Shown here: positions 13,893 through 23,022 of the stretch, piece by piece | Layout of the letters: every line of letters begins with the position of its first letter | How positions within the stretch are numbered: position 1 is the first letter of the stretch | NCBI GenBank assembly: GCA_017517035.1 | Contig: JAFXAN010000154.1 | Coordinates: 1 to 39,163 of the forward strand | Length of the DNA: 39,163 bases | Direction of reading: 5' to 3' | Source: Clostridia bacterium | GTDB taxonomy: Bacteria > Bacillota > Clostridia > Oscillospirales > CAG-272 | Notes under the pieces: generated by a model | Told to the model about the DNA's origin: nothing | Databases searched by the model: none | Seen by the model: the letters and a program-made list of their open reading frames with translations, nothing else | Translations under genes and position numbers: made by a program

Positions 13893-16178
13893 TTACTTAC
13901 AAGTTATCTTAAGCTCACCGTTTTCTGCCGATATTTCAGCTTCGGAGAAGCTTCTGTTATAGTCCGAGATAATAAGCTCTGCCAGCTTATCCTCGATCTC
14001 CGTCTGAATGAATCTTCTCATATTTCTCGCACCGAATTTTGCGGAATATGATCTTTCGGCAATAAGTGCAAGAGCATCGTCACTATACTTAAGCCTGATA
14101 TCCTTCTCACCGAGAACCGATTCAAGCTCACAAATCATAATGCCCGCAATTTTTGCAAAATCCTGTTTATCAAGCGAACGGAATGTGATGATCTCATCGA
14201 CTCTGTTGATAAATTCGGGACGCAGGAAGGAAGATAGCGCCTTCTCGGTCTTTGCTTCCGCAACATTCTCACTGCTTGCAGAGAAGCCTGCGGATGATGT
14301 GTTTCTATCAGAGCCTGCGTTGGTTGTCATAACGATTACTGTATTTTCAAAATTGACCGTCTTTCCGTGTGCATCGGTAATTCTTCCGTCATCAAGAATC
14401 TGGAGAAGAATATTGAGAACATCGGGGTGTGCCTTTTCGATCTCGTCAAACAGAATTACAGAATACGGCTTGCGTCTTATCTTTTCCGTAAGCTGTCCCG
14501 CCTCGTCATAGCCCACATATCCGGGAGGCGCTCCGATTATTCTCGAAACCGAATGCTTCTCCATAAATTCAGACATATCAAGGCGAATGAGAGTTTCGGG
14601 AGAATTGAAAAGATCATTTGCAAGAGTCTTTACAAGTTCGGTTTTTCCTACACCTGTTGGACCTGCGAAAATGAAGGATACCGGCTTCTTTTTATAGGAG
14701 ATGCCCGCTCTTGAGCGCTTTATTGCTCTTGAAACGGCTTCAACAGCCTTATCCTGACCGATGATGCGTGCCTTCAAACGCTCCTCAAGCTTATCTATCT
14801 TCGCAAACTCATTTTCGGTGATGTTTGTTGCGGGAATCCCCGTCCATATCTCAATTACAGAAGCAAGATCCTCAACTGTCAATGTTACATTTTGGCATTT
14901 CGGTTCTATTTCGTTAAGTCTTTCGGAAAGGCGCATTTCCTCAGACTTATATTTTGCAATAAGCTCATATTTTTTAGTTTCAGCCTCTGCGCCCTCTGCG
15001 TTTTCAGCCTCGCACTTTTCTCTTGCTTCCTTTACGGAAAGGAGCTTATCTCTGATCTCATAACTTTCGTTTATCTCTGCGGTATTGAGAGAAAGATTTG
15101 CTGCTGCCTCATCAAGAAGGTCGATTGCCTTATCGGGCAGATATCTGTCTGTTATATATCTTTCACTCATTTTAACAGCCTTATCGAGCACAGAGGAAGG
15201 AACCTTGATTCTATGGAAATCCTCATAATAATGCTTGATACCCTCAAGCATCTTGATACTTTCCTCAATGGAAGGCTCATTAACAGTTACAGGCTGGAAG
15301 CGTCTTTCAAGAGCCGAGTCCTTTTCAATATATTTTCTATATTCTCTGAGTGTTGTTGCACCAATGACCTGGATCTCTCCTCTTGAAAGTGCGGGTTTCA
15401 TTATATTTGCAGCATTCATGCTTCCCTCGGCATCACCCGAGCCGACTATATTATGAACCTCGTCGATAACGAGAATAACATTTCCCGCTTCTCTAACCTC
15501 ATTTATAAGCCCCTGCATCCTCTGCTCAAACTGTCCTCTGAACTGAGTTCCCGCAACAAGAGCGGTAAGGTCAACGAGATAGACCTGATGATCCTTCAGC
15601 TTATAAGGAACATCATTTGCCGCAATTTTCTGTGCAAGAGCTTCTGCGATTGCGGTTTTACCTACGCCCGGCTCACCGATAAGGCAAGGATTGTTCTTCT
15701 GACGGCGGCAAAGGATCTGAATAACTCTATTTAGCTCTCTTTCCCTGCCGATTATTCTGTCAAGTTCACCGCGCTTTGCTTTTTCTGTCAGATTTCTGCA
15801 ATAGGTATCAAGAAATTTTCTTTTCTTTTCTCCTGTATTTTTTGCGTTCTGTTGCTTTTTTGGCGGAATATTTCCACTGACATTTCCCTGATTTCCCATC
15901 AGCTTATGAAAATCTATTGCAGGCGCACCGCCATCAATATTATCAGGGTCAAAATCCTCGCTCTCAATGAGCTGGGTCATCCCCTCCTCCATCTCCTCAA
16001 GCTGCTCGGGATCAAGTCCGAATTTTCCAAGCACTCCGCCAAGCATATTGTCAATGGGTATTCCGATCTCCTTGGCGCATTTTATACAATATCCTCGACT
16101 TTTGCTCTCACCGTTTTCGTTTGTGGTGGCAAAAATCACTGCCATTCTCTTCTGGCATCTGGAACAACGAGCTACCAT
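13893..16178 (-). CDS. ClpE-like Clp/Hsp100 AAA+ unfoldase with N-terminal zinc finger
   Basis: A 761-residue two-AAA-domain unfoldase. The N-terminus has a four-cysteine zinc site (Cys5, Cys8, Cys31, Cys34), as in ClpE, instead of the ClpC N-domain. D1 has Walker A GEPGVGKT (168-175) and Walker B LVIDE. A short coiled middle region spans about 373-430. D2 has GPTGVGKT (506-513), Walker B VILFDE (574-579) and sensor [10 protein letters not shown] loop with AGF (630-632) is placed like the ClpP-binding loop, suggesting work with ClpP in protein unfolding and degradation. A linker rich in acidic residues follows the zinc finger. It lies 3 nt after the CvpA-like gene and is embedded in a housekeeping operon. 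No CtsR-type operator was noticed upstream. Confidence 0.88.
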   Translation of the reverse strand: MVARCSRCQKRMAVIFATTNENGESKSRGYCIKCAKEIGIPIDNMLGGVLGKFGLDPEQLEEMEEGMTQLIESEDFDPDNIDGGAPAIDFHKLMGNQGNVSGNIPPKKQQNAKNTGEKKRKFLDTYCRNLTEKAKRGELDRIIGRERELNRVIQILCRRQKNNPCLIGEPGVGKTAIAEALAQKIAANDVPYKLKDHQVYLVDLTALVAGTQFRGQFEQRMQGLINEVREAGNVILVIDEVHNIVGSGDAEGSMNAANIMKPALSRGEIQVIGATTLREYRKYIEKDSALERRFQPVTVNEPSIEESIKMLEGIKHYYEDFHRIKVPSSVLDKAVKMSERYITDRYLPDKAIDLLDEAAANLSLNTAEINESYEIRDKLLSVKEAREKCEAENAEGAEAETKKYELIAKYKSEEMRLSERLNEIEPKCQNVTLTVEDLASVIEIWTGIPATNITENEFAKIDKLEERLKARIIGQDKAVEAVSRAIKRSRAGISYKKKPVSFIFAGPTGVGKTELVKTLANDLFNSPETLIRLDMSEFMEKHSVSRIIGAPPGYVGYDEAGQLTEKIRRKPYSVILFDEIEKAHPDVLNILLQILDDGRITDAHGKTVNFENTVIVMTTNAGSDRNTSSAGFSASSENVAEAKTEKALSSFLRPEFINRVDEIITFRSLDKQDFAKIAGIMICELESVLGEKDIRLKYSDDALALIAERSYSAKFGARNMRRFIQTEIEDKLAELIISDYNRSFSEAEISAENGELKITCK

Positions 16179-16181
16179 TTT

Positions 16182-16907
16182 TTAAGAATTTCCTCCTTTG
16201 GCAAAACCAAACATATAATTTTCGCTGATGTATTTAACTATAAAGGTATTATCAATAACATTTTCACCGAGAATGCCCGGCTTCAAAATTTCAATGGTTT
16301 CAAGGGCATAGGTCATAAGATTTGAATATACCCATACGAGAAGTATTCCCGAAATAAGCCCAAAGATAAATCCAAGCCCCTTGTCAATGCTTGAAAGCAC
16401 GGGAAGCTTAAGTATAAATCCCATAAGCCAAATAACAAGCGTCAGTATTACAAGACCTCCGACAAAAAGCGTTGCAAAAGCAAGTGTATCGGAAATGCCG
16501 TGTACCACTTTTGATGTGATAGAGCTTGCAAGATCGTTTACGCTGTCAAGTGCCGCATCCTCTATTACGCCGAAGCGCTCGGCAAGCTTTTCGCCGTCCG
16601 CTCCGTATCTGCTGAGTATATCGGAAAACTCCGAGGGCATATCAGAAAAAAGCTTACTTAGATTCAAGCCGTCTGCGGTCTTTTGCGCAAGAACATTTAT
16701 TCTCTCCGCAACATTTTTTGAAACAAGCCTCTCAACAAAGCTCGTTCTATAGAAATATGCAACCGTCGGCATAAAAATATATGCCACAACAAGTGCGAGA
16801 ACAACCTTGATAAGTCCGAAAAATGACTTGAAAAAGCCTTTTCTCTGACAGGAAATAACTGTTATCAGGAAAATTGCAAGAGCAATAACATCAAGTAAAA
16901 AATACAT
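16182..16907 (-). CDS. CvpA family membrane protein
   Basis: A 241-residue protein with an N-terminal hydrophobic pair (MYFLLDVIALAIFLITVIS ... RKGFFKSFFGLIKVVLALVVAY), typical of CvpA, and two further membrane segments (about 143-165 and 175-200). Family members are inner-membrane proteins linked to colicin V production, stress tolerance and biofilm in other bacteria. Start ATG with GGAGG upstream. Gaps to neighbours are 2 and 3 nt, so translational coupling is likely. Confidence 0.85.
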   Translation of the reverse strand: MYFLLDVIALAIFLITVISCQRKGFFKSFFGLIKVVLALVVAYIFMPTVAYFYRTSFVERLVSKNVAERINVLAQKTADGLNLSKLFSDMPSEFSDILSRYGADGEKLAERFGVIEDAALDSVNDLASSITSKVVHGISDTLAFATLFVGGLVILTLVIWLMGFILKLPVLSSIDKGLGFIFGLISGILLVWVYSNLMTYALETIEILKPGILGENVIDNTFIVKYISENYMFGFAKGGNS

Positions 16908-16909
16908 TT

Positions 16910-18169
16910 TTATCCTCCACTTTCCGAAAAATCAAAATATTCTGCATAAGAACCGGAGCAAACAAACACATCGTCCTCGGAATATACCACCATACTTTTT
17001 CCACCGGAGGAAGTCTTTTTTGTTATCGTCGAAAGACTGTTTACATCGGTAGAGGCAAGCATATTTCCCGCAAGGGTAAACACTTTTCCATCCTTATAAT
17101 CGAGCAAAGTTATCTTTCCTTCAAAATCTTTAGTAAAAACAACATTTCCCTTTGTATCCAGCAATATAACCGTGCTGCCCGTGGTAACTGCATTTTTCGG
17201 AAGCGCAATAATTGCGCCCTCTTCCGTAAGCTTTGCAGCCTCAATATCGCCGCTCGGCGAATAGCTTCCGAGAAGATTTCCGTCAGAATCATAAAAATAA
17301 AGTGCTTTATCGCAGAAAACCGTCAGATTTCCATCGGAAGTATATTCACATGAAAGAGGGAAAGCATCGCCAAGAGAAAGTGTTGTTATCGGCTTATCCT
17401 CTCCCGGCTTCGAGATCTTGATTTTGGTAACAAAGGACGAATTTTCCGCATCAAATGTAAGAATGCAAATTCTGCTTCCGTCATCGTTTATTGAGACATC
17501 AATAACTCTATCTTCCGAAAGATATCGGTTTTTCAGCTTGCAGTTTTTGGTATAGAGCATGACGGCAGAGTTATATTCCTTTGTTTTTGTTACGATGGCA
17601 AACATTCCGCTATCCGAAATATCGCCGCCCGTGATCTCATAATCTGTCTTTTCCGTATATATTCTCGCAAAGGAATTATAGAGAGCGAAAGAATTGCCGC
17701 CAAAATCGTAAAGAAGCAGATATCTGCTTGAATTTTCAATGTGCGGATTTGAAAATTTATCCTTTCCCTCGAATATGAGAGAACCGTCGCCTGCGTAAAT
17801 ACGAAGTCCTGCGGAGGTCGCAATTGCAAGATTACGCCTGAAGCCTGAAAATGAAAGCGTGGTATCGGGATTATAGGTTACATTTCCAAATTCCACATTT
17901 GAGGCATCATGAACGCTTCCAAGATCCTTCAAAAGAAACATCAGATTATCATATGAAATGCTCTCCGGGTTTCTCAGAGCTGCAAAGAGCATGAAAATCA
18001 CAAGAAAAATAAGCAAAGCATAGCGGGCAGCACTATATTTTCTTGCCACACCGTCGTAATAGGGATTTCCTGCATGGGAGGCTTCCGACATTTCGTCATC
18101 GCTTATTCTGATCTCATCCGCAGCTGTATTTTGCTTTTTTATTCTTTCCCTATAGTTTTTATCTGCCAT
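16910..18169 (-). CDS. DUF5711-type membrane-anchored beta-propeller protein
   Basis: A 419-residue protein. A short charged cytoplasmic N-terminus, one transmembrane helix (about 51-67, LLIFLVIFMLFAAL) and then an extracellular region of repeated beta strands (for example RNLAIATSAGLRIYAGDGS, YLLLYDFGGNSFALYN, VIDVSINDDGSRICILTF). This is the layout of the DUF5711 family common in Clostridia next to cvpA-like genes. Function not known; a sensory or scaffold role is possible. Overlaps no gene, 13 nt after truA. Confidence 0.75.
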   Translation of the reverse strand: MADKNYRERIKKQNTAADEIRISDDEMSEASHAGNPYYDGVARKYSAARYALLIFLVIFMLFAALRNPESISYDNLMFLLKDLGSVHDASNVEFGNVTYNPDTTLSFSGFRRNLAIATSAGLRIYAGDGSLIFEGKDKFSNPHIENSSRYLLLYDFGGNSFALYNSFARIYTEKTDYEITGGDISDSGMFAIVTKTKEYNSAVMLYTKNCKLKNRYLSEDRVIDVSINDDGSRICILTFDAENSSFVTKIKISKPGEDKPITTLSLGDAFPLSCEYTSDGNLTVFCDKALYFYDSDGNLLGSYSPSGDIEAAKLTEEGAIIALPKNAVTTGSTVILLDTKGNVVFTKDFEGKITLLDYKDGKVFTLAGNMLASTDVNSLSTITKKTSSGGKSMVVYSEDDVFVCSGSYAEYFDFSESGG

Positions 18170-18182
18170 GCTTATTCTCCTT

Positions 18183-18944
18183 TCATCGGTATTTTACAAA
18201 ATTGAGATATAGTCCCTCGGGCGGTGCGGTCATTCCCGCTCTTGTTCTGTCACCGCTCTCGGTTATAGAAGGTATTTCATCGGGCGAAATTTTTCCAAGA
18301 GCAACATTCACCAGAGTTCCCGTCATTATTCTGACCATGTTATAAAGAAATCCGTCACCTGCAACCTTGAAAATTATATTTTCTCTGTCCCTTATCACAT
18401 CGGTATAGAATATCGTTCTGACTGTGCTTTCCACAGGTGATCCCTGTGCCATATAAGCGGAAAAATCATGAGTTCCTTCAAAATGCTTTGCCGCTTTTTT
18501 CATTTTTTCGATGGCTGAATCATCAAGCTCTCTCGGATAATGCCAGCATCTGTCCGAAAGAAAGGGATCTCTCTCATGTGAGCATCTTATCTTGTAGATA
18601 TATTCCTTATATTCAACATCATGTCTTGCATGAAAATCCTCGCTCACCCATTCCGCTTCATAAACAGCGATATCGGGTGGCAAGAAAGCATTTATGGCCC
18701 TCGGAAGTCTATCCATCGGGAGAGTGGTTTCGATTTTGTTCTCACCATGGCGTACAACGGTCGCGCAAAACATATTCGCATGAACTCCGCTATCGGTACG
18801 GCTGCAGCCGGTTATATCACATTCAAATCCGAAAAGCTTTTCCGCAGCTTTGCAAAGCTCGCCCTGCACGGTTGGTGCGTTTTTTTGCACCTGATATCCC
18901 GAATATGCGCTGCCGAGATATTTTAGCTTTATAAATATCTTCAT
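18183..18944 (-). CDS. truA: tRNA pseudouridine synthase A
   Basis: A 253-residue TruA, which makes pseudouridine at positions 38-40 of tRNA anticodon arms. The catalytic Asp51 sits in GCSRTDSGVHA. The MVRIMTGTLVNVALGK segment is typical. The gene starts 1 nt after the ecfT stop with a weak Shine-Dalgarno inside ecfT, suggesting coupled translation. In many Firmicutes truA follows the ecf genes. Confidence 0.95.
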   Translation of the reverse strand: MKIFIKLKYLGSAYSGYQVQKNAPTVQGELCKAAEKLFGFECDITGCSRTDSGVHANMFCATVVRHGENKIETTLPMDRLPRAINAFLPPDIAVYEAEWVSEDFHARHDVEYKEYIYKIRCSHERDPFLSDRCWHYPRELDDSAIEKMKKAAKHFEGTHDFSAYMAQGSPVESTVRTIFYTDVIRDRENIIFKVAGDGFLYNMVRIMTGTLVNVALGKISPDEIPSITESGDRTRAGMTAPPEGLYLNFVKYR

Positions 18945-18945
18945 T

Positions 18946-19764
18946 TTACATCGAATATCCTATGCTTAAAATATTGAGTGCTATAATGGAAGCGCCAAAT
19001 GCGATCATGATAAAGAGCCAAACAAAGTCAGACGCCCGATAATGCAGAATGCTCATTCTGGTCCTTCCCTCTCCGCCGTGATAACAGCGGCATTCCATTG
19101 CCGTTGCAAGCTCGTCTGCCCGTCTGAACGAGGAAACGAAAAGCGGTATCAAAATCGGTATCAGTGCTTTTGCACGCTTTATGAGACTTCCGCTTGTGAA
19201 ATCCGCTCCTCTTGCCTTTTGCGCCGACATAATTTTGTCGGTTTCATCAATGAGAGTTGGTATAAATCGCAGAGCGATGGTCATCATCATAGCAAATTCA
19301 TGAACCGGAATCTTTATCTTTTTTAGCGGTGCAAAAAGCTGTTCGATGGCATCCGTCAGTGCAATGGGTGTTGTGGTATAAGTCAAAAACAGGCTCGCAC
19401 CCACGATAAGCACAAATATACGAAGCACAATAAATATCGCATTCATCACGCCCTCAAGATAAATATGGATAAAGCGCCATTCAAAGAGCACTGTCTCACC
19501 GCTTGTCCAGAAAATATTGATAACAACGGTAAATGCAAGTATAAAAAGTATTGGCTTTATTGACCTCATTATAAGTCCCATGGGTATTCTGCTGACAAAT
19601 ATCAGCAAAACAGCCGAAAATAAAAGCAATACAAAGCTTAAGATATTACTGCAAAGAAACGAGCAGATTATATAGAGAAACGAGAAAATGAGCTTCATTC
19701 TCGGGTCTGCTCTGTGAACTGCCGAATTTCCCGGGTAATACTGTCCAAGAGAAATGTTTTTCAT
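18946..19764 (-). CDS. ecfT: ECF transporter T component EcfT
   Basis: A 272-residue integral membrane protein with several hydrophobic helices, starting with LGQYYPGNSAVHRADPRMKL, the standard EcfT N-terminus. Coupling motifs contain ARGADF and RADELATAMECRCY, the Ala-Arg-Gly type sites that contact the two ATPases. It transmits ATP hydrolysis to exchangeable substrate-binding S components. No S component is encoded in this window. Twelve nt after ecfA2. Confidence 0.95.
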   Translation of the reverse strand: MKNISLGQYYPGNSAVHRADPRMKLIFSFLYIICSFLCSNILSFVLLLFSAVLLIFVSRIPMGLIMRSIKPILFILAFTVVINIFWTSGETVLFEWRFIHIYLEGVMNAIFIVLRIFVLIVGASLFLTYTTTPIALTDAIEQLFAPLKKIKIPVHEFAMMMTIALRFIPTLIDETDKIMSAQKARGADFTSGSLIKRAKALIPILIPLFVSSFRRADELATAMECRCYHGGEGRTRMSILHYRASDFVWLFIMIAFGASIIALNILSIGYSM

Positions 19765-19776
19765 TTTTTTCCAATC

Positions 19777-20622
19777 TTAAAGAAGTTTATATATTTCGTT
19801 CAGCGCATCATCAACGGTATAGACCGAATCCGACACGGGGATTCCCATTTTTGTGAGAAGATTCATCATTTTCGTTATCTGCGGAACATCAAGTCCAACG
19901 CTTGTCAGTTCTTCGCTTCTGCCAAAGACCTCTTCCTTTTTTCCGGACATAAGAAGCTTTCCCGAAGACAAAACAATAAGCTCATCACAATATTTCGCCA
20001 TGTCCTCCATGCTGTGGCTGACGATAACGATGGTTGCACCTGTTCTTGCTTTATAGCCCATGATGCTTTTCATTATCATCTCTCTGCCCGAAGGATCAAG
20101 ACCCGCAGCTGGCTCATCGAGAACAAGCACCTCGGGGCGCATTGCGATGATTCCCGCAATGGCGGCTCTTCTCTTTTGACCGCCTGAAAGATCAAATGGG
20201 GATTTATCGAGAAGATCATGCGCAAGTCCGACGAAATCCGCAGCCTCAAGAACTCTTTCGCCGATCTCTTTTTCGTCTATCCCCATATTCTTTGGACCAA
20301 AGGCAATATCTGCTCTTATAGTCTCCTCAAAGAGCTGATATTCGGGGTACTGCATAACAAGTCCGACTTTTGCTCTTATCTTGCCGATTTCCTTTGGCTT
20401 TTCCCATATATCCTCGCCATCGAGAAGAACCTTTCCGGCAGAAGGCTTTACAAGTCCGTTCAGCATCTGAACAAGAGTGGACTTTCCCGAGCCTGTATGC
20501 CCTATTATTCCCGTCACAGAACCGCTTTTTATGCAAACATTTATATCATCAAGTGCGCTTATCTCATATGGTGTTCCTTCACTATAGACATATGAAACAT
20601 TTTCGAGTCTGATCTCAGCCAT
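19777..20622 (-). CDS. ecfA2: ECF transporter ATPase EcfA2
   Basis: A 281-residue ABC ATPase beginning MAEIRLENVSYVYSEGTPY. It has Walker A GHTGSGKST (41-49), Q-loop MQYPEYQLFEETI, signature LSGGQKRRAAIAG and Walker B VLVLDEPAAGLDP. A longer in-frame ORF exists upstream inside ecfA1, but ATG 20620-20622 has GGAGG and gives the family N-terminus. It overlaps the ecfA1 stop by 8 nt, so translation is coupled. Forms the heterodimer with EcfA1. Confidence 0.95.
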   Translation of the reverse strand: MAEIRLENVSYVYSEGTPYEISALDDINVCIKSGSVTGIIGHTGSGKSTLVQMLNGLVKPSAGKVLLDGEDIWEKPKEIGKIRAKVGLVMQYPEYQLFEETIRADIAFGPKNMGIDEKEIGERVLEAADFVGLAHDLLDKSPFDLSGGQKRRAAIAGIIAMRPEVLVLDEPAAGLDPSGREMIMKSIMGYKARTGATIVIVSHSMEDMAKYCDELIVLSSGKLLMSGKKEEVFGRSEELTSVGLDVPQITKMMNLLTKMGIPVSDSVYTVDDALNEIYKLL

Positions 20623-21496
20623 TAGCACCGCCTCCAATAAAATTTGCCAGAAGAGCCGCACATTTTTCGGGTGTTGTACATTCACCTGTAATCTTATATC
20701 CCTTACGGCGAAGCTCCTGTATAAGTGCGGTACATTGAGGAACCTCAAGTCCCGCAAGCTCCAGCTTATAAGGCTCACCGAAGATCTCTTCGGGTGTGCC
20801 GTCCATATATACCTTTCCGTCATTCAGAACGATAACTCTGTCGGCTCTCACCGCCTCGTTCATATGGTGGGTAATATTGATCACCGTTATTCCCTTTTCA
20901 CGGCGAAGCATATCAATGGTTTCCATGACCTCACGCCTTCCTATTGGGTCGAGCATGGCGGTGGATTCATCAAAGATCATACAGTCAGGCATCATTGCGA
21001 TAATTCCCGCAATGGCAACTCTCTGCTTCTGACCGCCTGAAAGTCTATGAGGCTCATGGCGAGCATATTCGGTCATTCCAACGATTTGGAGCGCCTCGTC
21101 CACTCTCTTTCTTATCTCGTCCGAGGGTATGCCGAGGTTTTCGGGGCCAAAGGCAACATCCTCCTCAACGATGGTGGCAACAAGCTGATTATCAGGATTC
21201 TGAAAGACCATTCCGACCTTTCTTCTGATATCATAGATATCTCTTTCTGTCATCTCATCGCTCGTGATATCAACACCGTCAATATAGATTTTCCCCGAAT
21301 CGGGCATATGGATCATATTGAGAAGCTTTGCAAATGTGGATTTGCCCGAGCCGTTATGCCCAAGCACCGCAACATATTCGCCTTTTTTGATCCCAAGGGA
21401 AATGCCGCAGAGAACCTGCACCCTTTTTCCGTCGTCCTCTTCATAAGAGGCATATAGATCTTCTGTTTTTATAAAAAATTCATTCATTTCGTTCAT
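20615..21496 (-). CDS. ecfA1: ECF transporter ATPase EcfA1
   Basis: A 293-residue ABC ATPase with Walker A GHNGSGKST (46-54), Q-loop VFQNPDNQLVATIVEEDVAFGPEN, signature LSGGQ (152-156) and Walker B CMIFDE (172-177) followed by STAMLDP. The QNPDNQ and EEDVAFGPEN segments are typical of EcfA1. ATG 21494-21496 overlaps the upstream stop by one base; an in-frame ATG lies 9 nt downstream, so the start is uncertain by three codons. Confidence 0.95.
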   Translation of the reverse strand: MNEMNEFFIKTEDLYASYEEDDGKRVQVLCGISLGIKKGEYVAVLGHNGSGKSTFAKLLNMIHMPDSGKIYIDGVDITSDEMTERDIYDIRRKVGMVFQNPDNQLVATIVEEDVAFGPENLGIPSDEIRKRVDEALQIVGMTEYARHEPHRLSGGQKQRVAIAGIIAMMPDCMIFDESTAMLDPIGRREVMETIDMLRREKGITVINITHHMNEAVRADRVIVLNDGKVYMDGTPEEIFGEPYKLELAGLEVPQCTALIQELRRKGYKITGECTTPEKCAALLANFIGGGANG

Positions 21497-22374
21497 TATT
21501 TCTCGTCTGCTCCGTCAGACTGCCAGCGTGCGCTTGCTCCGCAAGGCAGATATCCGCCCGTTTGAGTGACCTTAAGCCCAAGCTCACCGACCTCGGTTTT
21601 ACCTCCGAATCTGTTTGCAACACGCATATCAATTATATATTTCATGGTCAAAGGAGAAAGCCCCGTTGTATAAGAGTTTATTAGGAAAAACAAAGGCTTG
21701 TCCGACATGACCTGCGATACAAGTGTCACAAATTCATCAACGCTGTCCTCGATCTTCCAGACCTCTCCTCCCGGACCTCTTCCGTATGAAGGAGGGTCCA
21801 TTATGATACCGTCATATTTATTTCCGCGCCTTATCTCACGCTCAACGAACTTCTTGCAATCGTCAACGATATATCTGATAGGCGAATCCTCAAGTCCCGA
21901 AAGCTTTGCATTCTCCTTCGCTTGCGCCACCATTCCCTTTGCCGCATCAACATGGCAAACCGAAGCTCCTGCTTTTGCCGCCGCAACGGTTGCACCGCCC
22001 GTATATGCGAAAAGATTGAGGACCTTTATCGGTCTTCCCGCATTTTTGATAAGCGATGAAAACCAATCCCAGTTTGCCGCTTGCTCCGGAAAAAGTCCGG
22101 TATGCTTGAATCCCATGGGGCGAAGAACAAAGCCAAGATCACCGTATTTAATATTCCACTGCTCACTCATCTTATTCTTTATCCATCCGCCGCCTCCGCT
22201 GCTCGATCTGCGATAGATCCCGTCAGCATTTTTCCATGCGGGGTGATTTTTTGCGCCCTTCCAGATTATCTGAGGATCGGGTCTTATCAGTATGTATTTC
22301 CCCCATCTTTCAAGCCTCTCACCGTCAGATGTATCGAGAAGCTCATAATCCTTCCAATTTTCGGAACACCACAT
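21496..22374 (-). CDS. Class I SAM-dependent methyltransferase (RlmI/RlmK-like)
   Basis: A 292-residue methyltransferase. The SAM-binding motif is VLNLFAYTGGATVAAAKAGA, with an acidic residue in VCHVDAAKGMV. The catalytic motif IMDPPSYGRG resembles those of 23S rRNA methyltransferases of the RlmI/RlmK type. It lacks an obvious PUA domain, so the exact rRNA target is not assigned. It lies 15 nt after ruvC and overlaps ecfA1 by one base. Confidence 0.83.
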   Translation of the reverse strand: MWCSENWKDYELLDTSDGERLERWGKYILIRPDPQIIWKGAKNHPAWKNADGIYRRSSSGGGGWIKNKMSEQWNIKYGDLGFVLRPMGFKHTGLFPEQAANWDWFSSLIKNAGRPIKVLNLFAYTGGATVAAAKAGASVCHVDAAKGMVAQAKENAKLSGLEDSPIRYIVDDCKKFVEREIRRGNKYDGIIMDPPSYGRGPGGEVWKIEDSVDEFVTLVSQVMSDKPLFFLINSYTTGLSPLTMKYIIDMRVANRFGGKTEVGELGLKVTQTGGYLPCGASARWQSDGADEK

Positions 22375-22389
22375 ATATGCTAAAACTCC

Positions 22390-22887
22390 TTATTTGTTAT
22401 AGTATTCAGCAAGCCTTGAAGAACCGCTGTGACCGTGACAGATAGCAATCGCAAGTGCATCTGCCGTGTCATCCGGCTTTGGTGGCTCGGGAAGTCCCAA
22501 AAGCATTGTCACCATCGTTATTACCTGCTTTTTCTCGGCTCTTCCGTATCCCACCACCGCTTGCTTTACCTGCAAAGGTGTATATTCAAATATTCCCATA
22601 TGAGCCTGCTCGCATATGAGAAGTATGACCCCTCTTGCCTCGCTCACTCTTATGCCCGTTGTGGTGTTGGTGTTGAAAAACAGCTCCTCGATCGCCACAT
22701 GCTCGGGACGGTATTTTTTGATTATCTCCGCAAGATCGTCATATATCTTTTTTAGGCGTTGCTGAGTATTCATTTCCTTTGGAGTTGTAATTGATCCATA
22801 GCCGAGTGTTTTGAATCTTGCGTTTTTATATTCAACCACTCCCCAACCCACGATCGCAAGACCCGGGTCGATCCCAAGAATTACCAT
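22390..22887 (-). CDS. ruvC: Holliday junction resolvase RuvC
   Basis: A 165-residue RuvC endonuclease with the four acidic metal ligands expected: Asp7 in GIDPG, Glu67 in AIEELF, Asp140 and Asp143 in DDTADALAIAICH. The ORF is open upstream, but ATG 22885-22887 has GGAGGTG. It is the first gene of the 11-gene operon. ruvA and ruvB are 8 kb away on the other strand, so resolvase and branch-migration genes are controlled separately. Confidence 0.96.
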   Translation of the reverse strand: MVILGIDPGLAIVGWGVVEYKNARFKTLGYGSITTPKEMNTQQRLKKIYDDLAEIIKKYRPEHVAIEELFFNTNTTTGIRVSEARGVILLICEQAHMGIFEYTPLQVKQAVVGYGRAEKKQVITMVTMLLGLPEPPKPDDTADALAIAICHGHSGSSRLAEYYNK

Positions 22888-22918
22888 TTCACACCTCCAA
22901 AACAATTTGCCAACTTAC

Positions 22919-22947
22919 ATTATAACACAATTTACCGATAAAGTCAA
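22919..22947 (-). promoter_or_regulatory. Promoter of the ruvC-to-ylmC operon
   Basis: Minus-strand TTGACT (22942-22947), 17 nt, TATAAT (22919-22924). No other clear promoter or terminator was found between here and 11169. Confidence 0.9.
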
Positions 22948-22971
22948 TAATTTATATATAATATAATAAAA

Positions 22972-23000
22972 GAAATCCGCCAAAATTGATGACGGATTTC
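22972..23000 (-). terminator. Terminator of the dockerin protein gene
   Basis: Stem GAAATCCG / CGGATTTC, extended by two pairs with one wobble. On the minus strand it is followed by TTTTATTATATT. Confidence 0.8.
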
Positions 23001-23022
23001 GTTTTTATATTTGTTAAATTGA

